Assembly (NCBI RefSeq): GCF_014652235.1
Contig: NZ_BMYK01000004.1
Coordinates: 248,001-312,000 of the forward strand
DNA from: Pseudorhodoferax aquiterrae
Lineage (GTDB): Bacteria > Pseudomonadota > Gammaproteobacteria > Burkholderiales > Burkholderiaceae_C
Length of the DNA: 64,000 bases
Reading direction: 5' to 3'
The notes under the pieces were generated by a model. It did no database searches. It saw only the letters and a program-made list of their open reading frames with translations, and was not told the DNA's origin. The first letter of the stretch is position 1, and each line of letters opens with the position of its first letter. Of this stretch, positions 34,319 through 42,012 are shown piece by piece. The translations under genes were made by a program, and so were the position numbers.

Positions 34319-35704
34319 TCAGAACACCCCCACAGTGAGGTACAGGCCCAGCACCAGGATGCTGGCGGCGAAGGCCGTCAGGCTGCCCACCACGAACAGG
34401 TCGAAGTAGGACTGGCGGTGCGTCAGCCCGCAGATGGCCAGCAGCGTGATCACCGCGCCGTTGTGCGGCAGGATGTCCATGGCCGCCGAGCCCATCGCCG
34501 CGATGCGGTGCATGATCTCCGGGTTGATGCCCGCGGCCTGCGCCGCGTTCACGTAGTACTCGCCCATGGCGCCCAGCGCCAGGCTCATGCCGCCGGAGGC
34601 CGAACCTGTCATGCCGGCCAGCACGGTGACCACCAGCCACAGCGAGATCACCGGGTCCGAGGTCACGGCCTTGAGCCCTTCACGCACCACGGCAAAGGCC
34701 GCCAGCGCGGCGATCACGGCGCCGTAGCCCACTTCGGAGGCCGTGTTGGCCATCGGCAGCAGCGAGCCCAGCGTGCCCTTGTTGATGGCGCCCTGCAGGT
34801 CGGCGATGCGCTGGCGGTTCGTCAGCGCCAGCACCACGCAGGCCGCCAGCATGGCGCCGATGATGGCCCAGATGGCCAGCACCTTCTTGAGGTCGATGTT
34901 CTTGAACTTGGCCGTGGCCAGCTCGCTGTGGTCGAAGGCCGGGATCACGTACTTGGAGAGCAGGAAGTTCAGGCCGATCACGAGCAGGATGGGCAGCAGC
35001 GCGAGGAAGAACGAAGGCAGGTTGGCGTTGTCCACCGCGGCGAACTCCTCCTTGTGATCGCCGTAGCCTTCGCCGGCCCTGCGCGCCGCGGCGGTGCGCC
35101 GCGACAGCCACAGCATGCCGGTGGCGAACATGAACACTGCCGCCACCAGGCCCATGCCCGGCGCGGCGTAGATGGTGGTCTTGAAGAACGGGATCGGAAT
35201 CGCGTTCTGGATCGCCGGCGTGCCCGGCAGCGCCACCATCGTGAAGGTGAAGCTTCCGAGCCCGATGGCGGCCGGGATCAGCCGCTTGGGGATCTGCGCC
35301 TCGCGGAACAGCGAGGCCGCGATCGGATAGACCGAGAACGCCACCACGAACAGCGAGACGCCGCCATAGGTCAGCAGCGCACAGGCCAGCACCATGGCCA
35401 GGATGGCGCGCTCGCCGCCGACCCAGCGCACGATCTGGTGGGCGATGGCGCGCGCCGCGCCCGACTCGTCCATGAGCTTGCCGAACACCGCACCGAGCAG
35501 GAACAGCGGGAAGTAGGTGGCGAAGTAGCTGCCCAGCGCCGGCATGAAGATCTGCGTGTAGCTGGCGAAGAAGGGCAGGTCGCCGATGTTGAAGGCCACC
35601 GCCATGGCGGCGCAGATGGGCGCAATGAAGATGACGTTCCAGCCGCGGTGGGCCAGGAAGATGAGCAGCGCCAGGGACGCAAAGATGCCAACGATGCCAA
35701 GCAT
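34319..35704 (-). CDS. GntP-family permease
   Basis: Inner-membrane proton symporter of 461 residues with 12 or more hydrophobic segments, from the gluconate/3-hydroxybutyrate permease family. Typical stretches are VFGKLMDESGAARAIAHQIV, TYGGVSLFVVAFSVYP and GSASGGMSLALGAMGE. With a CoA-transferase in the same operon, a short hydroxy or keto acid such as 3-hydroxybutyrate is a more likely substrate than gluconate; this is an inference. The start at 35704 has CGGAGA upstream, and a -24/-12 promoter lies 42 bases before it. Confidence 0.88.
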   Translation of the reverse strand: MLGIVGIFASLALLIFLAHRGWNVIFIAPICAAMAVAFNIGDLPFFASYTQIFMPALGSYFATYFPLFLLGAVFGKLMDESGAARAIAHQIVRWVGGERAILAMVLACALLTYGGVSLFVVAFSVYPIAASLFREAQIPKRLIPAAIGLGSFTFTMVALPGTPAIQNAIPIPFFKTTIYAAPGMGLVAAVFMFATGMLWLSRRTAAARRAGEGYGDHKEEFAAVDNANLPSFFLALLPILLVIGLNFLLSKYVIPAFDHSELATAKFKNIDLKKVLAIWAIIGAMLAACVVLALTNRQRIADLQGAINKGTLGSLLPMANTASEVGYGAVIAALAAFAVVREGLKAVTSDPVISLWLVVTVLAGMTGSASGGMSLALGAMGEYYVNAAQAAGINPEIMHRIAAMGSAAMDILPHNGAVITLLAICGLTHRQSYFDLFVVGSLTAFAASILVLGLYLTVGVF

Positions 35705-35745
35705 GGGAAATGTCTCCGAGTGGGGTGAGCGTTCCCGACCCCTTG

Positions 35746-35761
35746 TGCGAAACCTGTGCCA
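35746..35761 (-). promoter_or_regulatory. Sigma-54 (-24/-12) promoter of the GntP operon
   Basis: On the minus strand the bases read TGGCACAGGTTTCGCA. The invariant GG and GC are exactly ten bases apart, as in TGGCAC-N5-TTGC consensus promoters. Transcription would start about 30 bases before the permease ATG. The divergent gene encodes a sigma-54 activator, which supports the call. Confidence 0.7.
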
Positions 35762-35795
35762 GCCCAAAACCTCGGGTTAACCCGCAGGTTTGGAG

Positions 35796-35838
35796 CCACG
35801 AACGGCAGCTTTCGCGTGGTCGATGTACGCGTTCGTGG
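35796..35838. promoter_or_regulatory. Inverted repeat, possible sigma-54 enhancer site
   Basis: Perfect 9-bp arms CCACGAACG (35796-35804) and CGTTCGTGG (35830-35838) lie 25 bases apart, 35 to 90 bases upstream of the -24/-12 promoter. This is a typical place for activator binding. A second short palindrome, CGGTCGACCG, is at 35886-35895. Confidence 0.5.
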
Positions 35839-35940
35839 ACAGTGCTTGGCCGCGGTGTACAGTCCTCTGGACATACTGCGGCGGTCGGTCGACCGCGCCG
35901 CACGAGAGAGCAGATTCAATGAGAAAGCCCGAGGGGACGC

Positions 35941-37405
35941 ATGACCGCAGCGGCGCACACCGAAGCCTGGCCGGACGGCGTTCTGGGCCACAGCGCCGCC
36001 AGCATCCGCACGCTGGCGATCCGCTCGCTGTTCGACCGCCTGGAAGATCTGTGCGAAGGCGCCGTCGCCGTCGATGTGCAGGCGCGCGTGGCGTGGATCA
36101 ACGACAAGTACGCGCGCAAGGTCGGCCTGGACGATGCCCGGGCCGCGCTGGGCCGGCCGATCGAGGAGATCATTCCCCACAGCGCGCTGCGTGAAGTCGC
36201 GCGCAGCGGCAAGCCCATCCTGGTGGACATCATGCCGCTCGGGGCGGAACACGTGGTGGTCACGCGGCTGCCGCTGCGCGACGAACAGGGCCAGGTGGTA
36301 GGTGCCATCGGTTTCGTGCTGTACGAGCGGGTGGACGGACTCAAGCCCGTCATGGCCAAGCTGCAGCAGTTGCAGATGCGGCTGCAGGCGGCCGAGCGCG
36401 AGCTGGCCGACAACCGCCGTGCACGCTACAGCCTGGCCAGCTTTCTTGGCACCTCGGCGCCGGCCAACGAGGTCAAGCGCCAGGCGCGGCGTGCGGCACA
36501 ACTGGACGCCACCGTGCTGCTGTGCGGCGAGACCGGCACCGGCAAGGAACTGCTGGCCCATGCCATCCACCATGTGTCGCCCCGGGCGGCGCGGCCCTTC
36601 GTCAGCGTCAATGCCGCCGCCATCCCCGAATCCTTGCTGGAGGCGGAACTGTTCGGCGTCGCCCCGGGCGCCTACACCGGGGCGGACCGCCGCGGCCGCG
36701 ACGGCAAGTTCAAGCTCGCCGACGGCGGCACGCTGTTCCTGGACGAAGTGGGCGACATGCCCATGGCCCTGCAGCCCAAGCTGCTGCGCGTGCTGCAGGA
36801 GCAGGAGATCGAGCCGCTGGGTGCCAACCGCCTGCTGCGGCTGGATGTGCGCGTGATCGCGGCCAGCAGCTTCGACCTGGGCCAACGCGTGGCCGAGGGC
36901 CGCTTCCGCGCCGACCTGTACTACCGGCTGGCCGTGCTCGCACTGCGGCTGCCACCGCTGCGCGAGCGGCTGGACGACTTGCCCCTGCTGGTGGAACACC
37001 TGCTCGAGGACATCGGGGCACGCATGGGGCAGGCGGTCGACATCGACGCGGATGGCCTCGCGCTGCTCCGGCGGCACGATTGGCCGGGCAACGTGCGCGA
37101 GCTGCGCAACACGCTGGAGCGCAGCGCTGCTGCAGAGCGACACACCGCACCTGGACGCTGCGCACGTCGCCGCGGCGCTGCCCGCGCCCAGGCCCGAAGC
37201 GATGCCGCCGCCGGCCGCGCCCGTGCCGGAACCTGCCGCCGACGCGGCGGTGCAACCGCTTGCCGAGGCCTTGCTCGCGGCGGAACGTCTGGCGATCTCC
37301 GCCGCACTCCAGGCCCATAGCGGCAGCAAGGTGGCCGCGGCGCGCGCGCTCGGCATCTCGCGCGCGGCGCTGTACCAGAAGCTCGCCGCGCACGGCCTAG
37401 GCTGA
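35941..37405 (+). pseudogene. Sigma-54-dependent Fis-family activator, frameshifted near 37126
   Basis: Enhancer-binding activator with a PAS-like sensor (about residues 35-130) and an AAA+ domain. The AAA+ domain has Walker A GETGTGKE (196-203), the sigma-54 contact loop GAYTGA (243-248) and Walker B GGTLFLDEVGD (about 262-272). The first frame is intact through WPGNVRELRNTLERS (about residue 395). It then runs into unrelated Arg-rich sequence to 37320. The true C-terminus, with the Fis-type helix-turn-helix KVAAARALGISRAALYQKL, continues in the +2 frame to TGA at 37405. One extra base or two missing bases near 37121-37130 explain this. As read, the AAA+ and DNA-binding parts are separated; a sequencing error is the alternative. 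Confidence 0.82.
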
Positions 37406-37818
37406 CCAGGGCGCCAGGCCCACAGGCCGGCGTGGCCGCTTTCTCCCGCTTGTCGAACGGTCGCAGCCGGTGCCTGGCTGCCCGCCAGCCGTCGCCGCCC
37501 GCATCGCTGCTCTGCCTCGCTCGCCCCGTCGGCTGAGGTCGCGTTGGTCGCCATGGAGGACGGACTCCCCGTCACCAGCGCATAGTTCGTATGCAACTTG
37601 AAACAAAATTTAGACCGGTTTCAAGAATACAAAACACACAAATGGAACACTAAAAGTGAAAAACTCGCACCCCTCTCATTGGCCGTAAAAATTGTGTACC
37701 AAAGGTGCGCGTTTCGTCAGCGCTGAGGTCATCGGGGGAGGCAGCGCTGAGACCGGGGATCGGGAGCCGAGCTATCTGCTTCAGCTTTTGAACCAATACA
37801 ACAAAGTACGAGGAACCC
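37406..37818. other. Intergenic region upstream of the PEP-CTERM gene
   Basis: These 413 bases hold no gene I can support. Bases 37590-37700 are clearly AT-rich against a GC-rich background. They contain an inverted repeat, CTTGAAAC-N13-GTTTCAAG (37597-37625). Further on, CAGCGCTGAG occurs twice, at 37718-37727 and 37742-37751. These are likely control sites for the PEP-CTERM gene or for the adhesin locus behind it. No clear -35/-10 pair or sigma-54 site was found. Confidence 0.5.
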
Positions 37819-38466
37819 ATGAAATTTCGTCCAAGAATGCTGCTCGCGGCCCTGGCTCTGGCGGGCATGGCAGGCGCCGCCCAGGCCGATGTGCTGATGG
37901 TCGACGTCAACAACGGGTACACGACCCTGGCCGAGGCGCCGGGCTACCAAGGCGAAGTCGCGCAGTGGAGCGTCACCAACACCACGCCGGTCGGCGCGCC
38001 ATACGACAGCTTCGTGGCCTATTGCCTGCAGATGATGGAATCGGTCGACCAGGTCGGCACGCAGAACTACACCCGTGTGAGCTTCAACGCCAGTGCCGAC
38101 GTGCAGGAGCTGTACGACCGCTTCTACAGCCAATCCCTCACCAGTGCCGTCAATGCCGTGGGTTTTCAGCTGGCGCTGTGGGACTTGCTCGGCCAGGGCG
38201 ATGCGACCGGCTTCGTGACCGGGCTGGCGGGCGCAGGCGCTGCGGCCCTGATGATGTTGGACGAAGTGGCCAATGGCACCGATCCCTACGAGGAGGGCCA
38301 GTACGAGCTGATCTCCTGGATCTCGGAAGACAAGCAGGATCTGCTGCAGGCCGTGCGCACGGGTGGCGGCGAGGTCCCCGAGCCGAACGCCCTGGTGCTG
38401 GGTGGCGTCGGCCTGGTCGCCCTGGGATGGGCATCGCGTCGCCGCAAGACGATCGACCGGGGCTGA
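37819..38466 (+). CDS. PEP-CTERM sorting-domain protein
   Basis: Exported protein of 215 residues. A signal peptide covers about residues 1-23 (AGAAQA-DV). The C-terminus is a textbook exosortase sorting signal: VPEPNALVLGGVGLVALGWASRRR, i.e. a PEP motif, a hydrophobic helix and an Arg cluster. Such proteins are cut and released or anchored by an exosortase, usually with exopolysaccharide. No exosortase gene is in the window. The middle part is related to no family I can name. AAGTACGAGGAACCC provides the ribosome site. The neighbouring type I-secreted adhesin suggests a cell-surface or biofilm locus. Confidence 0.88.
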   Translation: MKFRPRMLLAALALAGMAGAAQADVLMVDVNNGYTTLAEAPGYQGEVAQWSVTNTTPVGAPYDSFVAYCLQMMESVDQVGTQNYTRVSFNASADVQELYDRFYSQSLTSAVNAVGFQLALWDLLGQGDATGFVTGLAGAGAAALMMLDEVANGTDPYEEGQYELISWISEDKQDLLQAVRTGGGEVPEPNALVLGGVGLVALGWASRRRKTIDRG

Positions 38467-38599
38467 TTGCACCGCGCGCACGGCGCGCCGTGCGCTGCCC
38501 ACCCGGCGCGCGGGGGTGCTCGCCACCCCTGCGCCATTTGAATTCCATTGTGTTTGAACATCGTCCTGCGCCGCAGTGCGGGCGGGAGAGGAGCGTTTG

Positions 38600-41500
38600 A
38601 TGGGAGCCCCCAATAACCTGACCACCAGCGTCGAAGTCTGTGAAGACACGGACAAGACCTTCAGCCTGGTGGACCTGCTCGTCGCGGCCGGTTACACGCC
38701 CACGGCACCGGTGACGGTGACGCAGGCGCTGGTGACCAATCCGGACGGAACGATTTCCCCGGCGCCCACGTCCTTGGTGCGCCTGAGCGCCGATGGCAGC
38801 GGCATGACCATCACCGCCAGCAACGAGGCGAACTGGTACGGCAGCCTGAGCAGCCTGAACCTGGTGGTCGAGGTCGGGGTACAGACCTTCACGGTGCGCG
38901 TCAACATCACGGTCCTGCCGGTCAACGATGCGCCCGAAGGCACGGACCACACCATCGCGCTGACCGACGATGCGGGCTATGTGCTCAAGGAGTCCGATTT
39001 CGGCTTCCACGACCCGGTGGAGGGCAACCAATTCAAGTCCGTCGTGCTGACGACCCTGCCGACCTCCGGCCAGCTGCTGCTCAATGGCGTGGCCCTGGCA
39101 GCCGGTGCCGAGGTCTCGGTGCAGGACATCCGCGCTGGCGCCCTGGTGTACCGGCCGCCGGCCGCGGGGGCGGGGCCGGTCGGCTTCGACTTCCAGGTGC
39201 GCGACGACGGCGGCACCGCCAATTGCAACGGCCAGGACCTCGACCTCACCCCCAACCGCATGACCTTCGACCCCAAGCTGGGCAGCCTGGGCGACCGCGT
39301 CTGGTTCGATGCCAATGGCAACGGCGTCCAGGATGCGGGCGAGACCGGCGTGGCCGGCATCAGCGTGGTGCTGACGGGCGCGGGCGCCGACGGCACCTTC
39401 GGCACGGCGGACGACATCAGCCGGACCACGACGACGAACAGCACGGGCAACTACCTGTTCAGCAACCTGGCATCGGGCCAGTACCGCGTGAGCTTCAATG
39501 CGGGCACCACCTACGCCTTCACCGCGGCGGACCGCGGTAGCAACGACGCCGCTGATTCCGATGCCAATGCCAGCGGCGCGACGGGTGTGGTGCAACTGGG
39601 CATCGGCGAGAACGACCTGACGGTGGACGCCGGCCTGGTGCTGCGCGAAACCAACACCGCGAAACTGGGCGACCGGCTGTGGTACGACACGGACCGCGAC
39701 GGCGTGCAGGACACGGGCGAGACCGGCGTGGCCGGTGTGACCGTGACGCTGGCCGGCGCCGGTGCCGACGGCGTGTTCGGCACGGCCGACGACATCAGCC
39801 GCACGACGACCACCAACAGCACGGGCAACTACCTGTTCAGCAACCTGGCTGCGGGCCAGTACCGCGTGACTTTCGGCGCGGTGGCCGGCTATGGCTTCAC
39901 GACGGCCAACGTGGGCACCAACGACGCCGCCGACTCGGATGTGAACGCCAGCGGCGTCTCGCACACCGTCACGCTGGCCATGGGGCAGTCCGATCTGACG
40001 GTGGACGCCGGCATCGTGCAATGCGAGACCAACACCGCGAGCCTGGGCGACCGGCTGTGGTACGACACGGACCGCGACGGCGTGCAGGACACGGGCGAGA
40101 CCGGCGTGGCCGGTGTGACCGTGACGCTGGCCGGCGCCGGTGCCGATGGCGTGTTCGGCACGGCCGACGACATCAGCCGCACGACGACCACCAACAGCAC
40201 GGGCAACTACCTGTTCAGCAACCTGGCTGCGGGCCAGTACCGCGTCACTTTCGGTTCCGTCGCCGGCTACGATTTCACGACGGCCAACGTGGGCACCAAC
40301 GACGCCACCGACTCGGATGTGAACGCCAGCGGCGTTTCGCACACCGTCACGCTGGGCATCGGCCAGTCCAACCTGACGGTGGACGCCGGCATCGTGCAGC
40401 GCGAGACCAACACCGCGAAACTGGGCGACCGGCTGTGGTACGACACGGACCGCGACGGCGTGCAGGACACGGGCGAGACCGGTGTGGCCGGCGTGACCGT
40501 GACGCTGGCCGGCGCCGGTGCCGACGGCGTGTTCGGCACGGCCGACGACATCAGCCGCACGACGACCACCAACAGCACGGGCAACTACCTGTTCAGCAAC
40601 CTGGCTGCGGGCCAGTACCGCGTGACCTTCGGCGCGGTGGCCGGCTACGACTTCACGACGGCCAACGCAGGCACCAACGACGCCACCGACTCGGATGTGA
40701 ACCTCAGCGGCGTCTCGCACACCGTGACGCTGGGCATCGGCCAAAGCGACCTGACCGTGGATGCGGGCGTGGTGCAGCGCCCCGTCGGCACCGGGGCCAT
40801 CGGCGATTTCGTCTGGTTCGACTACGGCGCGGGCGCCAGCTACCACAACAACCTGCAGGACAGCAACGAAACCACGAAGCCGTACCTGGTGGTCAACACC
40901 AAGGTGGAGTTGCACGATGCCGACACGGGGGCCCTGCTGCAGACCACCTACACGGGCACCGACGGCAAGTACCTGTTCACGGGCGTCAACGCCGGCAACT
41001 ACTACCTGACTTTCGACAACACCAACGCGACGTACTACAGCACCTACTACCAGAAGTACGTCAGCGCGGCCGGCCAGGCCTACGTGACCAAGGACGTCGG
41101 CACCGACGACACGCGCGACTCGGATGTCTACAACTCCGGGGCGCTCAAGGGGCGCACCGACAGCTTCTACCTGGCGCAGGGCCAGATCGACCTCACACGC
41201 GACTTCGGCATCACGCCCATCGTGCTCGACCTGGACGGCAACGGCATCCAGACCGTGGCACGCCAGGCCTCGGACGCCAGCTTCGACCTGTTCGGCAATG
41301 GCAGCCCCGTGCATTCGGGCTGGATCTCCGGCGGCGACGGCTTCCTGGCCGTGGACAGCAACGGCAACGGCCGCATCGACGACATAGGCGAGCTGTTCGG
41401 CGGCAATGCCAAGGGCGCGGGCTTCGCCAAGCTGGCCAGCTTCGACAGCAATGGCGACGGCCTGGTCGACGGCCGCGACGCTGCTTTCGGCGAGCTGCGC

Positions 41501-41923
41501 GTCTGGGTCGATGCCGACGGCAACCGCCAGACCGACGCCGGCGAGCTGCGCACGCTGGCCGATGCCGGCATCGCCGCGCTGACCGTGGACTACGTGGAGC
41601 AGCCTTTCCTCGATGCGCAGGGCAACCTGCACCTGGAACGCAGCAGCGCCAGCCTGGCCGATGGCAGCGTGGTGGACATGACCGACGTGTACTTCAACGT
41701 CGACGCCGCCGATGCGCTGGCCGCCGGCGTGGAGCTGCCGACCATGGGCGAGCTGCTGGGCGTGGACGACGCGCTGCTGCAGCAGGCCTTCGGTGCGGGC
41801 ACGCTGAGCGGCCAGGCCGGCCTGGCTGCCGCGGAACTCGGCTTCGATGCCGCGGCCGAGGCGCAGCGGGCCATCGCCGAAGCCATGAAGCACGCAGAGG
41901 CCTCGCTGGCCGTGGGCGGCTGA
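38600..41923 (+). CDS. Large SdrD-B-repeat adhesin, type I secretion substrate
   Basis: Predicted secreted surface protein of 1107 residues with no Sec signal peptide. Order: an N-terminal Ig/cadherin-like part (with VLPVNDAPEGTD near 108); four tandem SdrD-B-like repeats of exactly 126 residues (230-355, 356-481, 482-607, 608-733); a fifth divergent copy (734-about 873); then a C-terminal calcium region. That region has three EF-hand-like loops, DSNGNGRIDD (919), DSNGDGLVDG (949) and DADGNRQTD (971). Repeats carry acidic GDRLWYDTDRDGVQD-type motifs that would bind calcium. The ATG at 38600 has GAGAGGAG seven bases upstream. The following three genes encode its likely exporter. Confidence 0.85.
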   Translation: MGAPNNLTTSVEVCEDTDKTFSLVDLLVAAGYTPTAPVTVTQALVTNPDGTISPAPTSLVRLSADGSGMTITASNEANWYGSLSSLNLVVEVGVQTFTVRVNITVLPVNDAPEGTDHTIALTDDAGYVLKESDFGFHDPVEGNQFKSVVLTTLPTSGQLLLNGVALAAGAEVSVQDIRAGALVYRPPAAGAGPVGFDFQVRDDGGTANCNGQDLDLTPNRMTFDPKLGSLGDRVWFDANGNGVQDAGETGVAGISVVLTGAGADGTFGTADDISRTTTTNSTGNYLFSNLASGQYRVSFNAGTTYAFTAADRGSNDAADSDANASGATGVVQLGIGENDLTVDAGLVLRETNTAKLGDRLWYDTDRDGVQDTGETGVAGVTVTLAGAGADGVFGTADDISRTTTTNSTGNYLFSNLAAGQYRVTFGAVAGYGFTTANVGTNDAADSDVNASGVSHTVTLAMGQSDLTVDAGIVQCETNTASLGDRLWYDTDRDGVQDTGETGVAGVTVTLAGAGADGVFGTADDISRTTTTNSTGNYLFSNLAAGQYRVTFGSVAGYDFTTANVGTNDATDSDVNASGVSHTVTLGIGQSNLTVDAGIVQRETNTAKLGDRLWYDTDRDGVQDTGETGVAGVTVTLAGAGADGVFGTADDISRTTTTNSTGNYLFSNLAAGQYRVTFGAVAGYDFTTANAGTNDATDSDVNLSGVSHTVTLGIGQSDLTVDAGVVQRPVGTGAIGDFVWFDYGAGASYHNNLQDSNETTKPYLVVNTKVELHDADTGALLQTTYTGTDGKYLFTGVNAGNYYLTFDNTNATYYSTYYQKYVSAAGQAYVTKDVGTDDTRDSDVYNSGALKGRTDSFYLAQGQIDLTRDFGITPIVLDLDGNGIQTVARQASDASFDLFGNGSPVHSGWISGGDGFLAVDSNGNGRIDDIGELFGGNAKGAGFAKLASFDSNGDGLVDGRDAAFGELRVWVDADGNRQTDAGELRTLADAGIAALTVDYVEQPFLDAQGNLHLERSSASLADGSVVDMTDVYFNVDAADALAAGVELPTMGELLGVDDALLQQAFGAGTLSGQAGLAAAELGFDAAAEAQRAIAEAMKHAEASLAVGG
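39287..40798 (+). repeat. Four tandem 378-bp repeats in the adhesin gene
   Basis: Units 39287-39664, 39665-40042, 40043-40420 and 40421-40798 have exactly the same length. The start of each is LGDR followed by an acidic WYDTDRDG or WFDANGNG stretch. Units 2 to 4 are almost identical at base level over long stretches, while unit 1 is more diverged. This points to recent duplication or gene conversion and makes copy-number change likely. Confidence 0.9.
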
Positions 41924-41933
41924 AGCCGGGCCC

Positions 41934-41968
41934 GCCGCCGCCGCACGGGCCCCGCCCCGGGCGGCGGC
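41934..41968 (+). other. GC hairpin between the adhesin and secretion genes
   Basis: Arms GCCGCCGCC (41934-41942) and GGCGGCGGC (41960-41968) can form a 9-bp stem, followed by the moderately T-rich ATTCTCATTTCG. It may act as a partial terminator that lowers expression of the exporter genes relative to the adhesin. There is no strong U-run, so this is tentative. Confidence 0.35.
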
Positions 41969-42012
41969 ATTCTCATTTCGTGCCGCCGGCAGCGCCGGCG
42001 TGCACCCATGCC

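Noticed and set aside
37676-37695. Possible sigma-54 promoter before the PEP-CTERM gene
   Set aside because: TTGGCCGTAAAAATTGTG has GG and TTG elements, but the spacing is one base too long and the GC of the -12 box is GT.
39287-40798. Tandem repeats as a CRISPR array
   Set aside because: Units are 378 bp, contiguous and in frame within one protein gene, with no spacers.
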